Below are positions 1 through 8,666 of a DNA stretch of 64,000 bases, in pieces. Made by a program: the position numbers and the translations under genes. The notes under the pieces were generated by a model. That model was given only the letters and a program-made list of their open reading frames with translations, ran no database searches and was not told where the DNA came from. This stretch comes from Oribacterium asaccharolyticum ACB7. GTDB lineage: Bacteria; Bacillota; Clostridia; Lachnospirales; Lachnospiraceae. How positions within the stretch are numbered: position 1 is the stretch's first letter; every line of letters begins with the position of its first letter. The stretch covers positions 724,504 through 788,503 of the forward strand of contig NZ_JH414504.1 in NCBI RefSeq assembly GCF_000238075.1. Reading direction: 5' to 3'.

Positions 1-6
1 TTTTTA

Positions 7-1314
7 TTAAACTCTATTTTTCTTTTCTTTATTTTTATCTTTGTTTTTATACTTATTTTCAGACTGATCTGTCCTTTGCAAGGTGATAGACTCTCTAAAT
101 TCACTGGGGGTCATCCCTTTGAATTTGTAGAAATTCAAATTGAAAGTCTTAATATTACTATAGCCCACAGAAACCGAAATATCCAAGATGGAATAATTCG
201 AATCCACGAGCATCTCACTGGCCTTATTCACTCGAACAAAATTCAACAAGGTTATAAAATTCATTTCCGTATAATATAAAAGAGCTCGATTTAATTCCGA
301 AACGCTTATCCCGTACTTCTCCGAAATCGTACTGGCCAATAAGTCATCCGCATCATAATGATTATAGAGATAATCGGTAACTTCCAAAGCAATATTCTTA
401 TCCGCGGGACGATAGACTGCTCCCTCTTTCCCATAAGCCTTTCTATATTTGTTCGGTGTCAGTCCCATTTTCTCCACAAAATGCTTGGAAAGGTGGGATG
501 CATCGGAAAAGCCCAATATATCTGCAATTTCTTCCAAGGTTAATCCGGTATAGATCAGATAGTCCGTCGCCTTTTCAATCCGTATATCATTTAAAAGCTT
601 CGTAAAGGTTGTTCCCGTTAAATCACTCAGCCTCTTGGACAAGGAAGATTCGGAGATATAAAAAACCTCTGCAACCTTTTCCAAAGTCAAGTGCTCGGCT
701 GAATGAAAATAGATATAGCTTAAGATAGAATTCTGTATCCCGATATTGTTTTTTTGCTTCACAGCCTCTTCCGTCAAAGCTAAACATCGTCGATACTCTA
801 CCATGAGCTCTAATATCTTTACTACCGTATAAAGGAAAGTGAAGGGTTGATCCGCCTGTCTCATTACTGCCGAATCCACGCCCAATTCATTTTGCAGAGA
901 GGACATGATTCTATAAATCGTGGAAATTTGCTCTTTTTCCAGGTAAGCTACCGGATGAGATGCTAAAAAAGTAAATAAGCTTGTACTATCCACCTCCAGA
1001 CCGGGAGCCACCTTCAGCATTGTATTCATAAACTGAAAGTCATAAACAATGAGGCTCAAGTGTAAAGTATCTCTAACGTCTATGATGTCCGTAACCTTCC
1101 AAGGGGTAATAGCACATAAAGTATGGGGTACAATATCATACTCCACCCCGTCAATTTTAATCTTACCGACACCCTTATTAAAATACATAAAGCGAGCAGC
1201 CTGATGCATCATGGCCTTCGTCGGCTTCTCTATCGCTTCATAATCAAAAGAACAAAGGGAAACAGGATTGATTCCCGATGTCCAGCTTTCTTGCATAATT
1301 GCCTTTTTACTCAT
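7..1314 (-). CDS. AraC-family transcriptional regulator with two HTH domains
   Basis: Predicted DNA-binding regulator of 435 aa. The N-terminal ~190 residues look like a cupin-type sensing region. Two separate AraC-type double-HTH domains follow, at about residues 195-295 (ending GLTPNKYRKAYG) and about 310-415 (ending GMTPSEFRES). AraC proteins normally carry one such domain, so the tandem arrangement is unusual. I chose the ATG at 1314 because GAGGAAG lies a few bases upstream; a TTG 15 bases earlier is in frame. The C-terminus is a lysine/asparagine-rich tail. It lies just beyond the terminator of the arginine deiminase operon and has its own leader, so control of that operon is a reasonable inference, but no binding site is demonstrated. 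Confidence 0.85.
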   Translation of the reverse strand: MSKKAIMQESWTSGINPVSLCSFDYEAIEKPTKAMMHQAARFMYFNKGVGKIKIDGVEYDIVPHTLCAITPWKVTDIIDVRDTLHLSLIVYDFQFMNTMLKVAPGLEVDSTSLFTFLASHPVAYLEKEQISTIYRIMSSLQNELGVDSAVMRQADQPFTFLYTVVKILELMVEYRRCLALTEEAVKQKNNIGIQNSILSYIYFHSAEHLTLEKVAEVFYISESSLSKRLSDLTGTTFTKLLNDIRIEKATDYLIYTGLTLEEIADILGFSDASHLSKHFVEKMGLTPNKYRKAYGKEGAVYRPADKNIALEVTDYLYNHYDADDLLASTISEKYGISVSELNRALLYYTEMNFITLLNFVRVNKASEMLVDSNYSILDISVSVGYSNIKTFNLNFYKFKGMTPSEFRESITLQRTDQSENKYKNKDKNKEKKNRV

Positions 1315-1478
1315 CCGTTTCTTCCTCAAAACAGTTCACATAGTTCCTTAAAGAATGCCGGAACGCCAAAGTGAAAAAGAAGGAACTTTTTTTTATTATT
1401 TCTTTCCTATTTTCGTTATTATAGCACAAATTCATTCATAGATATTATAAATAAATTTAATTTTTTTAATATAGGGTA

Positions 1479-1513
1479 TAAAAAAGAAGGACTTCCAAGC
1501 AGAAGTCCTTCTT
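1479..1513 (-). terminator. Rho-independent terminator of the arc operon
   Basis: A perfect 12-bp stem (AAGAAGGACTTC / GAAGTCCTTCTT) with a 6-base loop is followed on the minus strand by a run of T. It lies about 30 bases past the stop of the permease gene and separates the arc operon from the AraC-type regulator. Confidence 0.9.
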
Positions 1514-1540
1514 ATATGCTTTGCAAGGATTACTTACAAA

Positions 1541-3046
1541 CTACTTAATAATCATCATTGCCAAAGAAAGAACAACGATATTTGCAATGCCGATTGCTAC
1601 AAAGAGCTTTAGTCCCCACTTCATATAGGTCTTTAACTCTACTTTGGCAGCACCCAGACCACCCATTACAACACCGGAGGTCGGTGTGAAAAGGTTAATC
1701 AAACCGCAACCTGCAGAGAATACGGCAACCATTACGGATGCATCGAATCCAAGAGTGTTTGCCAATCCGCCCATTACCGGGATGGAGAATCCTGCCAATC
1801 CGGAAGTGGAAGGAACCAGGAAGCTGAGTACCAGGTAAATGACATAGGAAAGCGGTGCAAAGACGAATCCCGGAACACCCTTCAGAATTGCTGCAGACTT
1901 ATCCAAAATCCAGAAGTCCATATGTGTTGCCTGCATCACAACCGTGATACCGCGGGCAACCGCAATGACAAGCGCTACGGAAAGAAGATCCTTTGCTCCG
2001 TCAAGATAGGTATTAATCAATTCGTTTTCAGACATCCTTGCCATAATGCCGACAAGAACAGCTGCAAAAGTAAACCAAGCTGCCAACTCCGCAAAATACC
2101 ACTGTCCGAGAGGAACACCGGTTAAGAAATCGGACCAGCCAAGTGCCGCAAGATAAGCGTCTTCATTTCCGCCAAAGGTGATGTCCTGATAGGAAATCAG
2201 AGAAGCAATCATAACCGCAAAAGAAATAGCGAATACAATCAGAACGGCCTTATGCTTTCCGGTAAACTCCAAGGTCTGGCCGTCTTCCTTCATAAAATGA
2301 TCCTTCATGTCCTGCTGTTCCTGTAAGGAAAGGATGGTGGATCCCTTATCCGCTTTTACTTTTTTGGCATAACGCAGTACAAAGATAATCGCGATAAGCA
2401 GTGAAGTAACCCAAAGCGCAAAGCCGAGAACCATGATGGTTGTACTGCTGTAAGGAACATTTACGCTCTGTAATGCGGAGGTTGCCGCACCGGTTGCAAA
2501 GGGGTTAATGGTGGATCCCAAAACACCGCAACCTGCACCGAGGAGAACGGTCGCTACCGCAACAATGGTATCAAAGCCCGCTGCAACAAGCGCAGTGGTA
2601 ATCAAAGCATAGAAGCCGATGGTCTCTTCCGCCATACCGTAGGTGGATCCGCCGATGGAGAAAAGAACCATTAAGATTACAATTAAAACTTCTTCCTTCC
2701 CGTGCATCTTCTTAACCAGATGATAAACACCCGCTTCCAGTGCACCGGTCTTCATCACTACGCCGATAAATCCGCCGATGGATACGATAAATACGATTAA
2801 GTCCGCTGCATTAACGAATCCATTGGGATAAGCCATAAAAAAGTTATTCAGCTTAGCTCCAACAACGGTAACAGTTCCGCCGGCAGCAACAGTTTCAACC
2901 AACGCACCATACTTTTCCGGGTTTAATCCGGAAATAATATCGTTGCTAATCGGCTGTCCGTTCAAAAGAACGGAAATGATACATAAAACTGCCAAAATGA
3001 TAAATAAAATACTAAACGCTGTTAAAGATTGTTTTTTCGCTTTCAC
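1541..3046 (-). CDS. arcD: YfcC-family permease, probable arginine/ornithine antiporter
   Basis: Integral membrane protein of 501 aa with about 12 hydrophobic segments, of the YfcC / C4-dicarboxylate anaerobic carrier superfamily. In streptococci, transporters of this type are encoded in arc operons and act as the arginine-ornithine exchanger, which differs from the APC-family ArcD of Pseudomonas. The duplicated hairpin-like motifs GSTINPFATGAA and FLVPSTSGLAGFSIPVMGG are typical of the superfamily. It starts at a GTG preceded by AAGGGGG and is the last gene of arcA-arcB-arcC-arcD, 22 bases after arcC. The function is assigned mainly from operon context; the family also includes transporters of unknown substrate. 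Confidence 0.8.
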   Translation of the reverse strand: MKAKKQSLTAFSILFIILAVLCIISVLLNGQPISNDIISGLNPEKYGALVETVAAGGTVTVVGAKLNNFFMAYPNGFVNAADLIVFIVSIGGFIGVVMKTGALEAGVYHLVKKMHGKEEVLIVILMVLFSIGGSTYGMAEETIGFYALITTALVAAGFDTIVAVATVLLGAGCGVLGSTINPFATGAATSALQSVNVPYSSTTIMVLGFALWVTSLLIAIIFVLRYAKKVKADKGSTILSLQEQQDMKDHFMKEDGQTLEFTGKHKAVLIVFAISFAVMIASLISYQDITFGGNEDAYLAALGWSDFLTGVPLGQWYFAELAAWFTFAAVLVGIMARMSENELINTYLDGAKDLLSVALVIAVARGITVVMQATHMDFWILDKSAAILKGVPGFVFAPLSYVIYLVLSFLVPSTSGLAGFSIPVMGGLANTLGFDASVMVAVFSAGCGLINLFTPTSGVVMGGLGAAKVELKTYMKWGLKLFVAIGIANIVVLSLAMMIIK

Positions 3047-3068
3047 AGAAATACTATCCCCCTTCTAG

Positions 3069-4007
3069 TTATTTTGTAATAATAGTACCTGTTTCACCTT
3101 TCAGTGCAAGGGCTGCCTTCTGTAAAGAGGTAATAAGAGCGGTTCCTCCGTTGGTATTATTCTTTACGAATTCCATACATGACTGAACCTTCGGAAGCAT
3201 ACTGCCCGGTGCAAACTGCTTCTCGGCAATATACTGCTCAGCTTCTGCCAGATTCATGGTTGGAAGTTCCTTCTGGTCCGGTTTGTTATAATTGATGCAA
3301 ACTCTGTCTACAGCGGTAAGGATGATCAGCATATCCGCTCCGATATCCTGCGCAAGAAGAGCACTGGAACGATCCTTATCGATTACTGCCGCTACGCCCT
3401 TTAAGCCGTCAGCGGTCTCTACTACGGGAATGCCGCCGCCGCCAACCGTAATCACGATATCGCCAGCTTTCACAAGCTGCTCAACAACCTTGAGCTCAAC
3501 GATACGCTGCGGAATCGGAGATGGTACGACACGACGATAGCCGCGTCCGGCATCTTCCAAAAAAGTAAATCCCTTCTCAGCGGCAATCTTGTCAGCTTCT
3601 TCCTTCGTATAGAAGCTTCCTACCGGCTTCGTCGGCTTAGCAAATCCGGGATCCTTCTCGTCTACAACAACTTGTGTGATAACGGAAGCACATTCCTTAT
3701 CGATATGACGTGCCTTTAATTCCTTCTGAATTGCCTGCTGTAAATGATATCCGATATATCCCTGGGACATGGCGCCGCACTCCGGGAACGGCATATACGG
3801 TGTGTTTCCGCCCTTAGTGCTGGAAAACTCCATTGCCAGGTTAATCATTCCTACCTGCGGTCCGTTTCCATGGCCCACAATCACCTCATAACCCGCTTCA
3901 GACAAATCCACGATTGTCTTTGCGGTATGACGTACTAAATCAAGCTGCTCTTCGGGGGTATTGCCTAAGGCATTCCCCCCGAGAGCTACAACAATACGTT
4001 TTGCCAT
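3069..4007 (-). CDS. arcC: Carbamate kinase
   Basis: Cytoplasmic enzyme of 312 aa, the usual length. It transfers phosphate from carbamoyl phosphate to ADP, giving ATP, CO2 and ammonia, the energy-yielding last step of the arginine deiminase pathway. Amino-acid-kinase fold signatures are visible: VALGGNALG at the N-terminus, HGNGPQVG near residue 47, VGGGGIPV near 190 and DKDRSSALLAQDIGAD near 210. It starts 10 bases after the ornithine carbamoyltransferase stop, so the two are co-transcribed and probably translationally coupled. Confidence 0.96.
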   Translation of the reverse strand: MAKRIVVALGGNALGNTPEEQLDLVRHTAKTIVDLSEAGYEVIVGHGNGPQVGMINLAMEFSSTKGGNTPYMPFPECGAMSQGYIGYHLQQAIQKELKARHIDKECASVITQVVVDEKDPGFAKPTKPVGSFYTKEEADKIAAEKGFTFLEDAGRGYRRVVPSPIPQRIVELKVVEQLVKAGDIVITVGGGGIPVVETADGLKGVAAVIDKDRSSALLAQDIGADMLIILTAVDRVCINYNKPDQKELPTMNLAEAEQYIAEKQFAPGSMLPKVQSCMEFVKNNTNGGTALITSLQKAALALKGETGTIITK

Positions 4008-4016
4008 GCTCTTCTC

Positions 4017-5009
4017 CTACTTCAATGTAGCATACATTACAGCCTTAATAGTATGCATACGATTCTCTGCCTCGTGGAACTGTCTTGCGTGCTTGCCAAG
4101 GAATACGTCATCGGTAACTTCCATTGCCTCTAAGCCGTACTTCTGGTAGATGTCCTCTCCGACAGTGGTATTACGGTCATGGAAGGAAGGCAGGCAGTGT
4201 AAGAAAATAGCTGTCGGCTTAGCCATAGCCATAAGCTCCTTGTTTACCTGATACGGACGAAGAAGCTTGATTCTCTTCTCCCAAAGTTCTGCCGGCTCAC
4301 CCATGGAAAGCCAGATATCCGTGTAAAGGACATCCGCATCCTTTGCACCGATTTTGATATCATCGGTAAGTTCAATTTCAGCTCCGGTATCCTTTGCAAC
4401 CTCTCTGCACTTAGCAACGAGATCATCAGTCGGCATAAGCTCCTTCGGTCCACAAGCACAGAAGTGCATACCGAGCTTAGCACATACAACCATTAAGGAA
4501 TTGGCAACGTTGTTACGAGCATCGCCGAAGAAAGTTAACTTACGGCCTCTAACATCACCGAACTCTTCCTTAACGGTAAGGATATCTGCAAGCATCTGTG
4601 TCGGATGATATAAGTCGGTCAAACCGTTCCATACCGGAACACCGGAATACTTTGCAAGGTCTTCAACAACCTTCTGATCAAATCCGCGGTACTCAATACC
4701 GTCATACATACGGCCCAATACCTTCGCGGTATCTTCCAGAGACTCTTTCTTTCCCATCTGAGAAGATCCGGAATCGAGGAAAGTAACGCCCATTCCCAGG
4801 TCACGAGCACCAACTTCAAATGCACAACGAGTTCTTGTGGAGGTCTTCTCAAAAAGCAGAACAACCTGCTTTCCCTTCAAATAGCTGTGATCAACACCGT
4901 TTGCCTTTAATCTCTTGAACTCGGCAGAAAGCTCCAAGAAATATCTGATTTCATCCGGTGTAAAATCCAACAGTGTCAAAAAGCTTCTTCCTCTAACATT
5001 AACTCCCAT
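4017..5009 (-). CDS. arcB: Ornithine carbamoyltransferase, catabolic
   Basis: Protein of 330 aa that splits citrulline with phosphate into ornithine and carbamoyl phosphate. The carbamoyl-phosphate loop STRTRCAFE (about residues 57-65), HPTQMLAD and HCLPSFHD are all present, so the active site is intact. The family catalyses both directions. Its position between arginine deiminase and carbamate kinase indicates the catabolic role (ArcB) rather than ArgF biosynthesis; no other arginine biosynthesis gene is in the window. It is 33 bases downstream of arcA. Confidence 0.95.
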   Translation of the reverse strand: MGVNVRGRSFLTLLDFTPDEIRYFLELSAEFKRLKANGVDHSYLKGKQVVLLFEKTSTRTRCAFEVGARDLGMGVTFLDSGSSQMGKKESLEDTAKVLGRMYDGIEYRGFDQKVVEDLAKYSGVPVWNGLTDLYHPTQMLADILTVKEEFGDVRGRKLTFFGDARNNVANSLMVVCAKLGMHFCACGPKELMPTDDLVAKCREVAKDTGAEIELTDDIKIGAKDADVLYTDIWLSMGEPAELWEKRIKLLRPYQVNKELMAMAKPTAIFLHCLPSFHDRNTTVGEDIYQKYGLEAMEVTDDVFLGKHARQFHEAENRMHTIKAVMYATLK

Positions 5010-5042
5010 AGTAATTTCCCTCTCTCTCTTCTAATACAATTT

Positions 5043-6272
5043 TTAATCTTCACGAACAAGCGGCATAGACATACATCTGGGGCCGCCACGTCCTACACAA
5101 AGGTTCGATGCTTCAAGCTCCAGAACGTTGAAGCCGTTCTCCTTCAGATACTTGTTGGTTACATAGTTACGCTTGTAAACGATAACCGTTCCGGGAGCGA
5201 TACACAGTGTGTTGGAACCGTCGTTCCACTGCTCTCTCTCTGCTGCAAGTGCATCTCCGGCACCGCAGGGGAACAGACGAACCTTCGGAAGTCCCATGAA
5301 CTTTGCAAGAATATCTTCCAGCTTTCCGGTATGCTCTTCAATCTTTACATCATGCTTTGCGGCATCCTTGGTGATAGCGAAAACCTGTAAGGTTCCCATG
5401 ATTCCCGGGTGGATGGTAAAGGCATCGGTATCAATCTGTGTAAATACGGTATCCAAATGCATGAAAGCACGGCTAACCGGAATATTAAATGCCAGAATGG
5501 TCTCAATCTTATTGCCTTCGTTCTCATAGAACATCTTCATAGCAAGTTCCTGAATCGCTTCAGGCTGTGTTCTCTGAGACATTCCGATGAAGAGTAACTT
5601 CTCGTTTACGTTTAATACGTCTCCACCTTCGATATGGAAGTAGTTGTTACGGCCATAGAGGTCAGGAACATTTCCAGCATAATCAGGATGATACTTGAAG
5701 ATGTAATCCGCATAAATGGTCTCACGATTTCTGGTTACGGAGAACATTCTGTTGATAACTGCACCGTTTCCTACTGAAGCGAACGGGTCACGTGTGAAGT
5801 ACAGGTTCGGCATCGGATTAACAAGAAGGTGGGAAGCGGTTGCAATGCGGTCTACCAGGAAATTGGTATGAATCTCGCCAAGCTCGGCAAAGGTGATACC
5901 TGCCATCGTCTTCAAAACCAATTCCTTCTCGTCCTTAAACTTCTCCAAATAATTCTTGATAATCTTATGATATTCTTCCGTGTGTACACCGGACTCGGTA
6001 ATCCACTGATCTAAGAACTGCTCCTTGATTTCCGGCCGGGCCTTCAGGGTTTCTGCCATCAAATCCTCAAGGTAAACAACCTCTACACCATGATCTCTTA
6101 AAATATTTGCAAAACGATCATGCTCAAGCTGTGCTTCCGCTAAATCCGGAATATCATCAAACAACAACTCTCCCAATGTATCCGGGGTTAAGTTCAATAA
6201 TTCATCACCGGGCCTATGAAGTAAAACTTTTTTGAGTTTTTTAATCTCACTCGTAACATGAATGTTGGACAT
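5043..6272 (-). CDS. arcA: Arginine deiminase
   Basis: First gene of the operon. The 409-aa enzyme hydrolyses arginine to citrulline and ammonia. Guanidino-group-modifying motifs are visible: FTRDPFA, EGGDVL, MHLDTVF, and the catalytic cysteine in GGPRCMSMPL near residue 400. I start at the ATG at 6272, preceded by AGAAGGAGGAAAATC; the open frame extends 25 codons upstream but lacks a ribosome site there and would add non-family sequence. Ammonia from this reaction gives acid tolerance and carbamoyl phosphate gives ATP, so the operon probably serves anaerobic energy and pH homeostasis. Confidence 0.97.
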   Translation of the reverse strand: MSNIHVTSEIKKLKKVLLHRPGDELLNLTPDTLGELLFDDIPDLAEAQLEHDRFANILRDHGVEVVYLEDLMAETLKARPEIKEQFLDQWITESGVHTEEYHKIIKNYLEKFKDEKELVLKTMAGITFAELGEIHTNFLVDRIATASHLLVNPMPNLYFTRDPFASVGNGAVINRMFSVTRNRETIYADYIFKYHPDYAGNVPDLYGRNNYFHIEGGDVLNVNEKLLFIGMSQRTQPEAIQELAMKMFYENEGNKIETILAFNIPVSRAFMHLDTVFTQIDTDAFTIHPGIMGTLQVFAITKDAAKHDVKIEEHTGKLEDILAKFMGLPKVRLFPCGAGDALAAEREQWNDGSNTLCIAPGTVIVYKRNYVTNKYLKENGFNVLELEASNLCVGRGGPRCMSMPLVRED

Positions 6273-6352
6273 GATTTTCCTCCTTCTAATTCCACTGATT
6301 CCCACAACTTGAAATTGCGCGCTTAATTTAAAATTGTGAAAAATCAATCATT

Positions 6353-6367
6353 AACCTTGAAAAGGTT
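6353..6367. promoter_or_regulatory. Palindrome in the arcA leader, candidate operator
   Basis: Perfect inverted repeat AACCTT-GAA-AAGGTT about 80 bases upstream of the arcA start, downstream of the best promoter match. It does not match the canonical ARG box. It could bind a regulator or form a small hairpin in the leader RNA; its role is inferred only from position. Confidence 0.3.
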
Positions 6368-6433
6368 TCATTGATAATATTTCCAAATGTACATGAAAAA
6401 ATACACTCAGACTTTCTCTTATTGTAATCTTAT

Positions 6434-6463
6434 TATTTAAGAGCCATGGTAATAGAGTGCCAA
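6434..6463 (-). promoter_or_regulatory. Candidate arc operon promoter
   Basis: On the minus strand TTGGCA (5 of 6 to the -35 consensus) is followed after 18 bases by TAAATA, leaving a leader of about 155 bases before arcA. It is the best sigma-A-like match in the 344-base gap between arcA and the next gene. Confidence 0.45.
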
Positions 6464-6525
6464 ATATTTTGTATTTTTTTACAAAATTTATACGAATTGA
6501 AACTATTTTCTTACTGTAAGAACAG

Positions 6526-6595
6526 AAAAAACCGTACTGTAGCGGACTTTACTCTGCAATTCTTTGCAAATTCATCCTCTTACGGTACGGTTTTT
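6526..6595 (-). terminator. Terminator after the 366-aa coiled-coil gene
   Basis: Long inverted repeat with arms AAAAACCGTACTGTA and TTACGGTACGGTTTTT (one mismatch), about 40 bases apart with a small inner TGCAA/TTGCA hairpin. On the minus strand it ends in a T run, fitting termination just past the gene that stops at 6617. The A/T ends are symmetric, so it may also work from the other side. Confidence 0.6.
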
Positions 6596-6616
6596 CGAAA
6601 CTTTATTTATCCCGAT

Positions 6617-7717
6617 TTAAAGGGTTTTATCTCCCTCTTCCAGTTTTAAGATTGTCTCGGTCAGACTTTGGGCCTTTCCTTCCTCCAAAATCTGAATCAT
6701 CGCCTGTAAATCTTCAACATTCATATGTTTTTTTCCGATATACTGTTCAAACTCCTTGGACAGCTTCAATGTTGTTTCCCGCTCTGCGGCTTCAAGACTG
6801 ATTCTCTCCTCCGTATTTCTCTGCCATTCCGCCTTTAAGGCCTCCAAGCCCTCTCTCTCTGCATTTTCTATTTCATCACGAATAATTTCCTGACTTACCG
6901 TTTCAAAATTATGCAATGCATTCTGCTTCTGCGCGATAAAATCATTTCTTTCCTGCGTCAAACAAGCCAGTTCATCATCATACTCCGTCAAATTATAGTG
7001 GCCATCATCGGAATCTTTTCTGATTTCCCTTGCTAAGGCCTTTAAAGACTTCTTGTTTCTTAAAATCCGTTTACGAATGGCAATACTCTGCTTTACTACT
7101 TCTCTGTATTTCCCTACCGTTCTGTTTCCGACGAAGACATACAGTCCTCCAAAAAGTAAAATATCCAGCAGATAAATTCCTGCTAAAAATAATATCCCCT
7201 TAGATTTCAACAAAAAGAAATACAGTCCTAAGGGTAGAGCTGCAAAAATCAATAAAAATAAGAAAATCAGAATCAACACTTCCACAAAACTGACCGGCTT
7301 ATATAAAACGGCAAAGAATTTACTCGCAATAAAAAGAGGTGCACCTTCTCTTTTGCAAATCCCCTGCATTTGCCTCTTTAACTCTATATTTTCCTGCTTC
7401 AGCGGTGCACTCTCGTCCGCAATGCGTTCTTTTATTCCCTTATTTTTCGCCGCATCTCTTTCACTTTGTGCTTTTTTAATCTTTCCGCTACTCTGACTGA
7501 TTTTTTGATCATACGACTGTTCCAGTTCTTTCTGCCTGTCTTTTATTGTCTTTTCTATTTTCTCCGTCACAGCCGCTCTGTCTTTTTCAAATGCCTGTTT
7601 CGCTTCTTTTTCTTTTCCAAGAGATTCCTGCAATCTCTCCTGTATTCCATGATAATTCTCTAATTCCGCCTTTGCCTGTTCTAAAAAAAGTTTAGGATTT
7701 TCTGTTTCCAGTCCCAT
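6617..7717 (-). CDS. Unknown coiled-coil protein with central membrane hairpin
   Basis: I do not recognise this 366-aa protein. Residues ~10-120 and ~205-345 are charged, heptad-like and predicted coiled coil, rich in Glu, Lys and Gln. Between them lie two hydrophobic segments at about 144-170 and 174-197, separated by a short basic turn. There is no signal peptide and no visible catalytic motif. A membrane hairpin with two long cytoplasmic coiled coils would suit a scaffold or membrane-shaping role, but that is inference. It is transcribed alone, starts at an ATG behind GACGGAGG and is followed by a long inverted repeat terminator. Confidence 0.75.
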   Translation of the reverse strand: MGLETENPKLFLEQAKAELENYHGIQERLQESLGKEKEAKQAFEKDRAAVTEKIEKTIKDRQKELEQSYDQKISQSSGKIKKAQSERDAAKNKGIKERIADESAPLKQENIELKRQMQGICKREGAPLFIASKFFAVLYKPVSFVEVLILIFLFLLIFAALPLGLYFFLLKSKGILFLAGIYLLDILLFGGLYVFVGNRTVGKYREVVKQSIAIRKRILRNKKSLKALAREIRKDSDDGHYNLTEYDDELACLTQERNDFIAQKQNALHNFETVSQEIIRDEIENAEREGLEALKAEWQRNTEERISLEAAERETTLKLSKEFEQYIGKKHMNVEDLQAMIQILEEGKAQSLTETILKLEEGDKTL

Positions 7718-8013
7718 TTTCGGCCTCCGTCTTTCTTCTCTATTTTTCAGAAAAATCTGTCGTTCATTATTGTATCATTCTTTACTTATAGCATACTTTC
7801 CCGACTCTTACAATGAACTCTGAAAAGCACTTTTTGTAAGAAGTTTTCTGCAATACAATTCTTTGATTATAATTTTTCAATACCTAAAATATACGGAAAT
7901 TATTTTGACAAAAAAATTTTTTCAGACTAAGCTTGGAAAGCTTCCATACGGTGACACTGTCCCGTAAGGAAAAAGAATGGATTTCTTCAAGATGATCTTA
8001 TACGGAGGTTTGA
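7718..8013. other. Intergenic region with divergent promoters
   Basis: AT-rich gap between divergent genes. On the plus strand a TTGACA box (7905-7910) is followed after 17 bases by TAAGCT, a plausible promoter for the 87-aa gene. An imperfect palindrome TTCCATACGG / CCGTAAGGAA follows at about 7942-7971 in what would be its leader. I see no coding sequence here. Confidence 0.4.
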
Positions 8014-8277
8014 ATGTTTCGATTAAGCGGACAAATACTGAAAAACGGAAAAGTGATAGCGTCCTGTGTTTCCAGGCAGGAAGGAACGGAAAACAGGACC
8101 AAAAAGGTCTATACCGCATTGGAAGAAATCTGTCATCACTTTGATTTGCCGGTTCCCATCTGGCTTCCGACAAGAATTCGGGAATTTCAAACCCGATCCA
8201 AAACGACTTTTCTTTCCGACTCCTTTATGGAGGAGATTTCCTTTGACGGATTGGAAATTCAGGTGATTGAAGAATAA
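8014..8277 (+). CDS. Small conserved protein of unknown function (87 aa)
   Basis: Plus-strand gene with a good ribosome site (ACGGAGG, 5 bases before the ATG). The pattern (start MFRLSGQILKNGKV, ALEEICHHFDLPVPIWL in the middle, acidic end FDGLEIQVIEE) matches, from memory, a small protein family common in Lachnospiraceae and without known function. It is acidic, has no signal peptide or membrane segment and contains no obvious catalytic motif. The competing minus-strand frames over the same bases lack ribosome sites and look like shadows. Confidence 0.75.
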   Translation: MFRLSGQILKNGKVIASCVSRQEGTENRTKKVYTALEEICHHFDLPVPIWLPTRIREFQTRSKTTFLSDSFMEEISFDGLEIQVIEE

Positions 8278-8350
8278 AACTGATCTTGCATAATCAATTG
8301 GATAGCAAACGATACACAATTTATCGAGAAACCGGTTGACTCATATAGAA

Positions 8351-8662
8351 GGGGCTGTAAAAAATCAAAATAATAAAGGGATTTTTTTTGCGATATAGGT
8401 CTGAATGCGGGGTAGTCTGAGCCCGTCGGTACTTGCGAAAAACAAGAGAAACGCAGTTTTTCGCTTAGTATCCCCTACGTAAGGACAAACTTTTCATCAG
8501 AAAAGTTGTCCTGTACGAGACCAACTTCCGAAGGAAGTTGCTTTGCGAAGCAAAGTGAGCAGTGGTTAACAAAACCACTGCTCAGTCAGGCGAAGCTAGC
8601 GAGAGCGTGCCCCAAGTTCAGACCTATATTGCTTAAAAATAATTTTGATTTTTTACAGTCCC
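8351..8662. repeat. Large palindromic repeat element, copy 1 (MITE-like)
   Basis: A 312-bp element bounded by ~45-bp terminal inverted repeats: GGGGCTGTAAAAAATCAAAA on the left and its near complement ending TTTTGATTTTTTACAGTCCC on the right, each followed inward by ATATAGGTCTGAA or its complement. Inside are a GCGAAAAAC/GTTTTTCGC hairpin and a 108-bp module (8481-8588) made of four consecutive hairpins at about 8483-8511, 8522-8540, 8541-8555 and 8557-8583. No open frame looks real. A second, shorter copy lies at 62194-62383. The right end is 5 bases from the pgi stop codon. Mobility in trans by a transposase is inferred from structure; I see no clear target-site duplication. Confidence 0.8.
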
Positions 8663-8666
8663 GTTT

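Noticed and set aside
6273..6347. Longer arginine deiminase N-terminus
   Set aside because: Extra 25 residues are not in the family, and the ribosome site points to the ATG at 6272.
7922..8173. Minus-strand frames over the 87-aa gene
   Set aside because: They lack ribosome sites and recognisable composition; the plus-strand frame fits a known small family.
8351..8662. Insertion sequence with its own transposase
   Set aside because: No open frame of meaningful length inside; only terminal repeats and hairpins, so at most a non-autonomous element.
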